Positions 1 to 5,389 of a DNA stretch of 6,553 bases are shown here, one piece after another. Source of the DNA: Kiritimatiellales bacterium. Its GTDB lineage: Bacteria > Verrucomicrobiota > Kiritimatiellia > Kiritimatiellales > Pontiellaceae. The stretch is from NCBI GenBank assembly GCA_013042165.1, contig JABDQT010000249.1:1-6553 (forward strand), read 5' to 3'. Every line of letters starts with the position of its first letter. Position 1 is the stretch's first letter. Under the pieces are notes generated by a model. The model saw nothing but the letters and a program-made list of their open reading frames with translations, was not told the origin of the DNA and searched no databases. The position numbers were made by a program, and so were the translations under genes.

Positions 1-261
1 GTGCCGGTCCTCACCCCTTGGTTGAGCAGCCATTGGTTATCGTTCTTTACCGAGGTGGACGCATCGGTCGGTCGGAAACTGATCGAGGGCGTCAAAAACC
101 CCACGGTTGTCGAAAACAACAGGGCACGCGAACTGTTCGATATCGAGCCCGCCAGTGCGCACGAGGCCATGCGGGACGCTATACATGAAACAGGAGTTCA
201 CCTGCAATCCGAAGCGAAAAGTACGGTGACCGATTTCCATTTGGCGAGGCATCATTCATGA
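1..261 (+). CDS. SDR / NAD-dependent epimerase-type protein, C-terminal part (5' end outside window)
   Basis: This open frame runs from the window edge to a TGA at 259-261 (86 codons), so the true start lies upstream; the GTG at base 1 is probably an internal valine. The opening residues PVLTPWLSSHWLSFFTEVDA, followed by a GRKLIEGVKNPTVVENNRARELF stretch read in two parts, resemble the C-terminal tail of NmrA/atypical short-chain dehydrogenases, in which a conserved 'P.LSS.W..L.T' segment precedes an 'EGL.N..V' segment and a final acidic helix. The NAD(P)-binding Rossmann motif would lie upstream and cannot be checked. Proteins of this type are often encoded next to COG4276-like SRPBCC genes, which is the case here (next gene 148 nt downstream, same strand). 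Substrate unknown. The family call rests on the tail only, hence moderate confidence. Confidence 0.6.
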   Translation: MPVLTPWLSSHWLSFFTEVDASVGRKLIEGVKNPTVVENNRARELFDIEPASAHEAMRDAIHETGVHLQSEAKSTVTDFHLARHHS

Positions 262-271
262 ATATATTCAT
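258..271. promoter_or_regulatory. 14-bp perfect palindrome over the SDR stop codon
   Basis: ATGAATATATTCAT is its own reverse complement and covers the TGA stop at 259-261. It overlaps a second perfect palindrome, ATTCATGAAT (254-263), so that ATTCAT occurs as a direct repeat at 254-259 and 266-271 (12-bp period). Such compact AT-rich dyads can be operators for a dimeric regulator of the downstream gene. No protein is implicated by the sequence, and chance in AT-rich DNA is a real alternative. Confidence 0.25.
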
Positions 272-309
272 ACCGGATTGCAGCATACGGATCTGAGCGC
301 AATGCCTGG

Positions 310-326
310 TTGACCAGCAAGGTCAA
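310..326. promoter_or_regulatory. Inverted repeat TTGACC-N5-GGTCAA, operator candidate
   Basis: Two perfect 6-bp arms (310-315 and 321-326) flank a 5-bp spacer AGCAA, about 85-100 bp upstream of the SRPBCC start. The left arm also reads as a good -35 hexamer (TTGACC), but no convincing -10 follows at 16-18 bp. Immediately downstream the right arm merges into a hairpin: GG, bulged T, then CAAAAA (to 329), a loop of four, and TTTTTGCC (334-341). The arrangement suggests a repressor or activator site for the SRPBCC gene. The regulator is unknown. Confidence 0.3.
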
Positions 327-409
327 AAAACGGTTTTTGCCACGTGATTTGAAAAAAATGCCGCACCGGTTCGTTAGAAAAACGCATCACAACCCACGGA
401 AGACGTACT

Positions 410-859
410 ATGTATCACATTACAAAAGAATCGCTGGTGGAAACCGATATGGACAAGGCCTGGGAGTTTATTCAGAATCCCGCCAACTTGAATCTCATCA
501 CGCCGCCGGACATGGCCTTTGAAATCGTGTCGGAACTGCCGGATGAAATGTTCGAGGGTATGCTGGTGGAATATCGCGTAAAGATCCCCGTCGTGGGCAC
601 GCAGCCTTGGCTCAGTGAACTGAAGCACATCGTGCCCGGCCGTTCCTTTGTCGACGAACAGAAGATCGGGCCCTACAAGCTTTGGTACCACTACCACGCG
701 CTCGAACAGATCGGTGATCAAGTCAAATTTATCGATCAGGTGACCTACGAAGTGCCGTATTGCATTTTTGGAAAAATTGCGCATGCACTGTTTATCCGAA
801 AAACGCTGGAACGCATCTTTTCCTATCGCGAAGAACGTTTTCAGGAGATTTTTTCCTGA
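410..859 (+). CDS. SRPBCC family (COG4276-like) ligand-binding protein
   Basis: This 149-aa soluble protein has the single-domain START/Bet v1-like (SRPBCC) layout: an N-terminal strand and helix (residues 4-25, with 'DMDKAWEFIQNPANLNLITP'), central strands with 'MLVEYRVKIP' (51-60) and 'WLSELKHI' (67-74), the segment 'FVDEQKIGPYKLWYHYHALE' (80-99), which is highly characteristic of COG4276 members, and a long C-terminal helix (121-147). The fold makes a hydrophobic pocket for lipids, polyketides or other small molecules; the ligand is not predictable and no catalytic residue is evident. The start is chosen at 410 because GGAAG (398-402) lies 7 nt upstream and the alignment-like beginning 'MYHITKESLV' fits the family. 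Its neighbour upstream is an SDR, a recurring pairing for this family. The gene ends in TGA at 857-859. Confidence 0.85.
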   Translation: MYHITKESLVETDMDKAWEFIQNPANLNLITPPDMAFEIVSELPDEMFEGMLVEYRVKIPVVGTQPWLSELKHIVPGRSFVDEQKIGPYKLWYHYHALEQIGDQVKFIDQVTYEVPYCIFGKIAHALFIRKTLERIFSYREERFQEIFS

Positions 860-885
860 ATTGCGGACACATGACTGACCGCTCA

Positions 886-916
886 AAAAAACCATCTTCC
901 CGATGAAAGGTTTTTT
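886..916 (+). terminator. A/T-armed hairpin after SRPBCC gene, probable intrinsic terminator
   Basis: AAAAAACC (886-893) pairs with GGTTTTTT (909-916), and an inner ATC/GAT pair (894-896 with 902-904) closes a TTCCC loop with a 4-nt bulge on the right side. The right arm provides a run of six T. It lies 27 nt past the SRPBCC stop and 69 nt before the fasciclin start, so it probably separates the two transcription units. The low GC of the stem makes it weaker than the terminator at 2659. The rest of the 860-984 gap holds no convincing promoter; the weak pair TTGTTA (936-941) and CTTAAT (960-965) is 18 bp apart. Confidence 0.45.
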
Positions 917-984
917 CGTATTGATCGAACACGAGTTGTTAGTCATTTGAGCAGGAATACTTAATTCAACAGAGGAGGGACATC

Positions 985-2610
985 ATGAAGAAATACAGAA
1001 CATTTATGGCTTCCATCATCGCTTTGTTCGCGATTGCTGCGACAGCCGCCGCAACACCCGTATATTACACCATTCTCCACGCACTGGATGCGGATTCGAT
1101 GGAGGTGTTCACCGATGGAGGTGCCGGAACACTCAGTGTTTCCCGGGATGGAGGCGATTCCTTCAAAACAATTTCGGAATTCAAATTTGATCGGCGGGGA
1201 CGTGCCGTAGCGCGGGTTTTCTACCTAAACCGTGTTCCTGCCGACTCGCCGGTCAAACTTGTTGCGTCCTTCAATGAAAGCGACCAGGGTCAGCCGGTCG
1301 ACACGGTTATCGAAACCACGGCGGCTGAATTTCTTGATTCACTGAATCCTTACAAGCGTTGGCCCTGGCTCGCCTATGCGCCCGTTTACGTCTCCTATGA
1401 AACCCTGCCCTCCATTGTGGACATCGCCGTCAGTGACGGTCGTTTCACCAATCTGGTTGCGGCCGTGGTTCAGGAAGGTCTTGTCGGCACGCTTTCCGGC
1501 GAGGGTTCATTTACCGTCTTTGCACCAACGGATGCCGCATTCGAAGCATTGGGAGCAACAGGAGATGATCTGCTTGCCATACCCGGCCTGAAAGACATTC
1601 TTCTCTACCACGTGCTGCCCGCCGCGCTGGATGGAGATGCGGTTGCCGCAGAAACCCACATCGAGACGCTGCTGGGCAAGAATGTTGATGTGGAGGTCGT
1701 CGGTGATGAGCTGTTTATCAACGACTCCAAGGTTATTCTGGCCAACATCGAAGCCTCAAACGGCATCATCCACGTGATTGATGCGGTACTGATTCCTCCG
1801 GTCCTGCCGAACATAGTCGAGATTGCCGTGGGCGACGGCCGCTTTGAAACACTGGTGGAAGCATTGGTGGAAACAGGTCTCGATGGCGCACTCACCAATG
1901 AAGGGCCCTTCACTGTTTTCGCACCAACTGACGATGCTTTTGCCGCAGTGGGAAGTCCGGCAGACATTCTAGCCCTCACCAACCTGGCGGATATTCTGCT
2001 CTACCACGTGGTGGATGGTCGCTTGACGGCGGAGGATGTAGCGGCAGTTGAACGACTCAGTACGCTGCTGGGCGAAGATGTGAAGGTCAATGTGACCGAT
2101 GAAGGGGTTTTCATCAACGATTCCAAGATCATCATCCAGGATATCAAGGCCGAAAACGGAATTATCCACGTGATTGATGCCGTACTCATTCCCGAAGAAA
2201 TGCCCGACATCGTCGACATTGCGATTGCGGCGAATTTCACAACGCTCGTGGGTGCCCTTCAGGATACCGGACTGGATGCTGTGCTGCGCGGGGATGGACC
2301 GTTCACTGTATTTGCTCCGACTGACGAGGCATTTGAAAAGCTTCCGAAGTGGCTGCTGAGGTTCCTCGTCAACAACCCCAAGTACCTTTCTCAGGTCCTG
2401 CTCTACCACGTAGCTGCGGGTGATCTGGACGCATCGGAAGTGCTCTCCCTTGGCAGGATTCAGACTGTGCAGGGCAGAAGTGTAAAGGCTCAAGCTCGAG
2501 GCGATGATGTGTTCATCAACAACGCAAAAGTCATTGAAGCGAACATCGAGGCCAAAAACGGAACCATCCATGTGATCGACCGTGTATTGATTCCCTGGTT
2601 CAGATACTGA
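985..2610 (+). CDS. Exported protein with three fasciclin (FAS1) domains
   Basis: This 541-aa protein has a Sec signal peptide (MKKYR, hydrophobic core at about 8-22, likely cleavage after A23 in 'AATAAATPVYY'). An N-terminal region of about 115 residues (24-139) matches no family I recognise; it looks beta-rich and Gly/Asp-rich ('FTDGGAGTLSVSRDGGDSF'). Three FAS1 domains follow at about 141-271, 275-403 and 407-537. Each has the H1 box TVFAPTD.AF (177-186, 310-319, 441-450), a YHV box (208-210, 340-342, 474-476) and the closing 'IHVID.VLIP' segment. FAS1 domains mediate adhesion and extracellular or periplasmic interactions. There is no sortase, GPI-like or transmembrane anchor, so the protein is periplasmic or secreted. 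The ATG is set by AGGAGG (973-978) 6 nt upstream. Flanking terminators suggest a single-gene unit. Bacterial FAS1 proteins are sometimes encoded near ECF sigma factors, as here; control by that sigma factor is inference. Confidence 0.93.
   Translation: MKKYRTFMASIIALFAIAATAAATPVYYTILHALDADSMEVFTDGGAGTLSVSRDGGDSFKTISEFKFDRRGRAVARVFYLNRVPADSPVKLVASFNESDQGQPVDTVIETTAAEFLDSLNPYKRWPWLAYAPVYVSYETLPSIVDIAVSDGRFTNLVAAVVQEGLVGTLSGEGSFTVFAPTDAAFEALGATGDDLLAIPGLKDILLYHVLPAALDGDAVAAETHIETLLGKNVDVEVVGDELFINDSKVILANIEASNGIIHVIDAVLIPPVLPNIVEIAVGDGRFETLVEALVETGLDGALTNEGPFTVFAPTDDAFAAVGSPADILALTNLADILLYHVVDGRLTAEDVAAVERLSTLLGEDVKVNVTDEGVFINDSKIIIQDIKAENGIIHVIDAVLIPEEMPDIVDIAIAANFTTLVGALQDTGLDAVLRGDGPFTVFAPTDEAFEKLPKWLLRFLVNNPKYLSQVLLYHVAAGDLDASEVLSLGRIQTVQGRSVKAQARGDDVFINNAKVIEANIEAKNGTIHVIDRVLIPWFRY
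1405..2595 (+). repeat. Three tandem FAS1-coding repeats (about 396 bp each)
   Basis: The units are about 1405-1797, 1807-2193 and 2203-2595. Units 1 and 2 are offset by exactly 132 codons at the closing motif and still share DNA identity; for example ATCCACGTGATTGATGC occurs at 1768-1784 and 2164-2180. Units 2 and 3 are offset by 134 codons. Unit 3 is more diverged, with a longer hydrophobic/basic helix ('KLPKWLLRFLVNNPKYLSQV', residues 452-471). This pattern fits internal duplication, with units 1 and 2 the more recent or better homogenised pair. Confidence 0.8.
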
Positions 2611-2658
2611 TTCTTCCCTAAACCATACGCATGCACGCTCCTTTTGCATGCACCCCCC

Positions 2659-2696
2659 GGCGCCCCGAAATTTTTTTCGGGGCGCCATTTTTAATT
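2659..2696 (+). terminator. Strong intrinsic terminator after the fasciclin gene
   Basis: A perfect 12-bp stem, GGCGCCCCGAAA (2659-2670) with TTTCGGGGCGCC (2675-2686), closes a TTTT loop and is followed by ATTTTTAATT. The GC-rich base, A/T top and T-rich tail are textbook. It begins 48 nt past the fasciclin stop and isolates that gene from the downstream sigma-factor operon. Between stop and hairpin there is a direct repeat of the palindromic octamer GCATGCAC (2629-2636, 2646-2653). Confidence 0.93.
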
Positions 2697-2807
2697 GTCC
2701 GAGAAGGCATCGTCTTTAACCATGGTTTACAGGAAGGAACAGGCGGCCATGATGGGCACCGATCTTCAGAAGGCCGGAATCGGCAAACTCTTAGTGCCAA
2801 GGATAGG

Positions 2808-2835
2808 TTGCTTTTCCAAAGTATTAAAATAAAAT
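2808..2835 (+). promoter_or_regulatory. Possible promoter giving a (near-)leaderless sigma-factor mRNA
   Basis: TTGCTT (2808-2813) and TAAAAT (2830-2835) are 16 bp apart, matching a vegetative -35/-10 pair in position and partly in sequence; TAAAAT also occurs at 2825-2830. A transcript initiated about 7 nt past the -10 would start at or beside the ATG at 2842, and there is no Shine-Dalgarno sequence before that ATG. The rest of the 2697-2841 gap holds a GGAAC (2736-2740), which would suit an ECF -35, but no clear partner -10 for it. Confidence 0.3.
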
Positions 2836-2841
2836 GCCCTA

Positions 2842-3408
2842 ATGAATGATAAAGAATTGACCAATCCGGAAACCTGGCTCGATGAGCATGGCGACTACCT
2901 GTTCCAATTCGCGTTCGTACGGTTGAGGAATCGTGCGGCAGCCGAGGATGCGGTTCAGGAAGCGTTCCTGGCCGGCATCAAGGCGCTTGAGCGGTATGAC
3001 GGAAAAACGCCGGTCCGCTACTGGTTGCGCGGTATTTTGCGCCACAAGGTGGTGGATTATATTCGCAAGGCATCGCGGGAAGTGGCGGTTGACGACACGG
3101 AGGGCAGCGAGATCCTCGACAGTCTGAAGTTCAAAGCCTTCGGCATTCCCTCACAGCATCCCCCTCCGTGGAAATTCGACCCCAAGCATGCGTATGAGCA
3201 GAAGGAGTTCTGGGAAGTATTCTATGGGTGCATGTCCAAATTGAAAGACACCATGGGCCAGGCATTTACTCTGCGCGAGCTGGAAGGATGGTCTACCGAT
3301 GAGATTTGTAAGGAACTCAACATCAAGCCGAACAATTTGTGGGTCGTACTCCACAGGGCGCGCACACAACTGAAATCGTGCCTCGAAGATAACTGGCTGT
3401 CGACTTAA
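2842..3408 (+). CDS. ECF-type sigma-70 family RNA polymerase sigma factor
   Basis: This 188-aa protein has the two-domain ECF architecture. Region sigma2 (about 13-80) carries 'RLRNRAAAEDAVQEAFLAG' (core RNAP binding, region 2.1-2.2) and 'RYWLRGILRHKVVDYIRKAS' (59-78, -10 recognition). Region sigma4 (about 121-183) carries the helix-turn-helix 'ELEGWSTDEICKELNIKPNN' (146-165) followed by 'LWVVLHRARTQLKSCLE', the usual ECF ending. The linker (about 80-120) is long and contains 'HPPPWKFDPKHAYE' (106-119), which I associate with the TIGR02943-type ECF subgroup (from memory). The ATG at 2842 is the first in-frame start after a TAA at 2830-2832, but it has no Shine-Dalgarno sequence. The next gene, 12 nt downstream, encodes a zinc-finger anti-sigma candidate, and lipid enzymes follow, so it most likely directs its own operon (inference). 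The sensed signal is unknown. Confidence 0.93.
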   Translation: MNDKELTNPETWLDEHGDYLFQFAFVRLRNRAAAEDAVQEAFLAGIKALERYDGKTPVRYWLRGILRHKVVDYIRKASREVAVDDTEGSEILDSLKFKAFGIPSQHPPPWKFDPKHAYEQKEFWEVFYGCMSKLKDTMGQAFTLRELEGWSTDEICKELNIKPNNLWVVLHRARTQLKSCLEDNWLST

Positions 3409-3415
3409 CGGAGAT
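3407..3415 (+). promoter_or_regulatory. Shine-Dalgarno context AACGGAGAT before the anti-sigma gene
   Basis: AACGGAGAT overlaps the last two bases of the sigma-factor stop codon, with the GGAG core 7 nt before the ATG at 3421. The same 9-mer precedes two further genes of this operon (4531 and 5376), so the ribosome sites are near copies of one another. Confidence 0.8.
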
Positions 3416-3420
3416 TTTAA

Positions 3421-3672
3421 ATGATTGCTTGTAAACAAGTCGCAAAGGCACTGGCTGATCACCGCTACTATGAACTTCCATGGTGGAGGCGCATTCCCAT
3501 GTTTGCGCACATCAAGCTTTGTGTCATGTGCGGGAAATATCACCAGCAGGTCGTAGATATGCAGAAAGGCGTACATGACTATCTGGAACATGAGGAAATC
3601 GGCGACATCGAGCCGCAAATGCATCTTTCAGACGATGCCAAGAGCCGGATCGTGTCCTCGATGATGAAGTAA
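3421..3672 (+). CDS. Small soluble zinc-finger (ZAS/zf-HC2-like) anti-sigma factor candidate
   Basis: This 83-aa protein starts MIACKQVAKALADH and contains HIKLCVMC (30-37), which fits the H-x3-C-x2-C core of zinc-binding anti-sigma domains; C4 is the probable additional ligand, as in ZAS proteins where an N-terminal Cys or His joins the HxxxCxxC triad. The 'WWRRIPMFAHIKLCVMCGKYHQQ' region (two parts, 21-43) matches the mini-ZAS pattern of small proteins found beside this kind of ECF factor. There is no transmembrane helix, so unlike RseA or FecR types it would act in the cytoplasm, where zinc release on cysteine oxidation or ligand binding could free the sigma factor (inference from ChrR/RsrA-like proteins). 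The start is supported by GGAG 7 nt upstream. The stop TAA shares its last A with the desaturase ATG, implying coupled translation. Confidence 0.8.
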   Translation: MIACKQVAKALADHRYYELPWWRRIPMFAHIKLCVMCGKYHQQVVDMQKGVHDYLEHEEIGDIEPQMHLSDDAKSRIVSSMMK

Positions 3673-4544
3673 TGATGCAAACGTCCCTTTCCAGCGCAGC
3701 AACCAAAGGTTCATCCTTCAGCATTCCCCTGCTGTTCATGCATATCTGCTGCGCTGGAATCTTTTTTGTACCGGGTGGATGGCCTGCATTCGGTATCTTT
3801 GCGCTGATGTATGTCTTGCATGTGTTTGCGCTCACTGCCGGTTTTCATCGGTATTTCTCGCATAAATCCTACAGCACCAGCCGCGCATTTCAGTTTGTGC
3901 TCGCACTGCTTGGCACGACGGCGGCGCAGCGCGACCCATTGTGGTGGGCCAGCCACCATCGTATGCACCACCAAAATTCGGATACGGAAGAGGATGTCCA
4001 TTCACCTCGACATCACGGATTCTGGTGGGCCCACATGGGATGGGTTATGAAACGGGAACTGATGGAAACAGACTTCAGCCGGGTCAAGGATTTTGCAAAG
4101 TATCCCGAACTGGTCTGGCTCAACAAACACCCGTATGCGCCCGCATTCGCGCTGGCCGTCATGCTGCTGGGCATCGGATCGTTTTTGCATTGGCTTCGAC
4201 CGGAATGGGGCATGACCGGCTGGCAGTTTGTGTTTTATGGTTTCTTCCTCAGTACCATAGCCGTCTACCACGTCACCTTCTGCATAAACTCAGTAGCTCA
4301 CATGTTCGGAAAGAAGCGTTATGATGTGGATGACGACAGCCGCAACAACTGGTTGCTGGGACTGCTGGCTATGGGAGAAGGCTGGCACAACAACCACCAC
4401 CGGTATTCGGTCTGTGCCCGCCAGGGCTTCAGATGGTGGGAAATCGATCTCAGCTACATGATACTGCGCGTGCTGCAATGGTTTCGCATTGTATGGGACA
4501 TTCGCGAACCGCCCAAAGCAGTCCTTGCCGAACGGAGATCATAA
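3672..4544 (+). CDS. Membrane fatty-acid desaturase (delta-9 acyl-CoA/acyl-lipid type)
   Basis: This 290-aa integral membrane di-iron desaturase has all three histidine boxes: HRYFSH (59-64), HRMHH (96-100) and EGWHNNHH (236-243), plus NSVAH (206-210), which supplies a further ligand in the stearoyl-CoA desaturase family. Hydrophobic segments lie at about 17-34, 39-57, 73-84, 156-173 and 185-205. It would insert a cis double bond, typically at carbon 9, into saturated acyl chains, using O2 and reducing equivalents delivered by a separate electron carrier, since no cytochrome b5 domain is fused. The length is normal for bacterial members. The ATG (3672) overlaps the previous stop by one base in a TAATG junction and has no strong Shine-Dalgarno site of its own; a second ATG follows directly at 3675. 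Position in the operon suggests it supplies unsaturated chains to the methyltransferase two genes downstream. Confidence 0.95.
   Translation: MMQTSLSSAATKGSSFSIPLLFMHICCAGIFFVPGGWPAFGIFALMYVLHVFALTAGFHRYFSHKSYSTSRAFQFVLALLGTTAAQRDPLWWASHHRMHHQNSDTEEDVHSPRHHGFWWAHMGWVMKRELMETDFSRVKDFAKYPELVWLNKHPYAPAFALAVMLLGIGSFLHWLRPEWGMTGWQFVFYGFFLSTIAVYHVTFCINSVAHMFGKKRYDVDDDSRNNWLLGLLAMGEGWHNNHHRYSVCARQGFRWWEIDLSYMILRVLQWFRIVWDIREPPKAVLAERRS
4531..4539 (+). promoter_or_regulatory. Shine-Dalgarno context AACGGAGAT setting the DUF1295 start
   Basis: This second copy of AACGGAGAT lies inside the desaturase 3' end. Its GGAG core is 6 nt before the ATG at 4544, which favours that start over the in-frame ATG at 4433. 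Confidence 0.8.
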
Positions 4545-5347
4545 TGGAAACACTACAACACTTTGCTCCCATGCTGCTGCATGGATTCATCGGGGCGTTC
4601 ATCGTCTTCACGATACTCTGGACGATTCAGGTCATCCGCAAGGATGCCGGGTTGGTGGACATCGGCTGGACAGCCGGCGTTGGCGCCATGGCGGTGTATG
4701 CGGCGGTTATCGGTGAAGGATGGCTGCCTCGCCGTATTCTACTCGGGGCGATGGGCGGGATCTGGTCGCTTCGGCTTGTGCTATACATTCTGAAGGACCG
4801 CATTCTCAGTGAGCAGGAGGACTCCCGCTACCAGCGCCTGCGCGCCCACTGGGGGGACAAGGCAAACCGCTGGTTCTTCGTTTTCTTCACCTCGCAATCC
4901 CTGCTGGTCGTCCTGTTTGCCCTACCCTTCCTTTCAGGCGCCAGCAAGACGCAGGCTTCCGTTTCCGTCTTCGACATTCTGGCGGCCGCAACGTGGCTTA
5001 TCACCATGTTTGGTGAATGGCAGGCCGACCTACAGCTCGCTCGCTTTCGGAACAATCCGGACAACAAGGGAAAGGTCTGCCGGGACGGCCTCTGGAACTT
5101 GTCTCGGCACCCCAACTATTTCTTTGAATGGCTCCATTGGTTTTCCTATGTCTTGCTCGCCGTGGGGGCCCCCGCATTTGCACTGAGCCTGATAGGTCCG
5201 GCAGCCATGTATCTTTTCCTTATGAAGCTCACCGGCATTCCGCATGTGGAACGCGAGTCGCTGGCCAAACGCGGCGATGCCTACCGTGAGTATCAGGAGA
5301 CGACCAGCATATTGATCCCCTGGCCGAAAAAGAAGAAAGCGCTGTAA
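4544..5347 (+). CDS. DUF1295 / steroid-5-alpha-reductase-like membrane protein
   Basis: This is a 267-aa protein when started at 4544. That start is preferred because it forms a TAATG overlap with the desaturase stop, has GGAG 6 nt upstream, and begins directly before the first hydrophobic helix; the longer frame from 4433 adds 37 residues of hydrophilic, non-family sequence that overlaps the desaturase. Hydrophobic segments lie at about 12-30, 44-58, 63-83, 110-130, 142-157 and 196-229. The family signature is clear: 'DAGLVDIGWT' (34-43), 'DGLWNLSRHPNYFFEWLHWF' (181-200), and the C-terminal 'GIPHVERESLAKRGDAYREY' (231-250) with 'SILIPW' (255-260). Related proteins (5-alpha-reductases, ICMT-like enzymes) use NAD(P)H or SAM on lipid substrates at the membrane; DUF1295 members themselves are mostly uncharacterised. 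Context suggests reduction of an acyl-chain double bond or methylene intermediate (inference). Confidence 0.9.
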   Translation: METLQHFAPMLLHGFIGAFIVFTILWTIQVIRKDAGLVDIGWTAGVGAMAVYAAVIGEGWLPRRILLGAMGGIWSLRLVLYILKDRILSEQEDSRYQRLRAHWGDKANRWFFVFFTSQSLLVVLFALPFLSGASKTQASVSVFDILAAATWLITMFGEWQADLQLARFRNNPDNKGKVCRDGLWNLSRHPNYFFEWLHWFSYVLLAVGAPAFALSLIGPAAMYLFLMKLTGIPHVERESLAKRGDAYREYQETTSILIPWPKKKKAL

Positions 5348-5375
5348 GGGTCTGCACATCAGTACGAACCTTGGC

Positions 5376-5384
5376 AACGGAGAT
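5376..5384 (+). promoter_or_regulatory. Shine-Dalgarno context AACGGAGAT before the methyltransferase
   Basis: This is the third copy of the 9-mer, in the 42-nt gap after DUF1295. Its GGAG core is 7 nt before the ATG at 5390. No promoter or terminator is evident in that gap. Confidence 0.8.
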
Positions 5385-5389
5385 AAGAT

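Noticed and set aside
321..341. Hairpin GG(T)CAAAAA / TTTTTGCC as terminator of the SDR gene
   Set aside because: Mostly A-T stem with a bulge and no T-tail; more likely a by-product of the A- and T-runs next to the dyad at 310-326.
310..522. 70-codon frame overlapping the SRPBCC start
   Set aside because: Basic, low-quality composition, runs out of frame into the well-supported SRPBCC gene, no ribosome site.
841..859. TCAGGA...TCCTGA hairpin at the SRPBCC stop codon
   Set aside because: Six-bp stem with no following T-tract; the better terminator candidate is at 886-916.
374..946. Minus-strand frame of 190 codons
   Set aside because: Antisense to the SRPBCC gene, crosses its terminator hairpin, no recognisable domain or ribosome site.
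1969..2688. Minus-strand frame of 239 codons
   Set aside because: Antisense shadow of the FAS1 repeats; its own repeats mirror those of the plus-strand gene and it crosses the terminator.
2736..2740. GGAAC as an ECF-type -35 for autoregulation of the sigma operon
   Set aside because: No matching -10 (CGTC/TCTA-like) at 16-17 bp; the pentamer alone is too short to count.
2722..2832. 36-codon frame upstream of the sigma gene (MVYRKEQAAMMGTDLQKAGI...)
   Set aside because: No family resemblance, only a loose purine-rich region before its starts, and it overlaps the candidate promoter; could be a leader peptide but nothing supports it.
4433..4543. 37-residue N-terminal extension of the DUF1295 protein
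   Set aside because: Overlaps the desaturase, hydrophilic and not family-like; the ATG at 4544 has a ribosome site and stop/start overlap.
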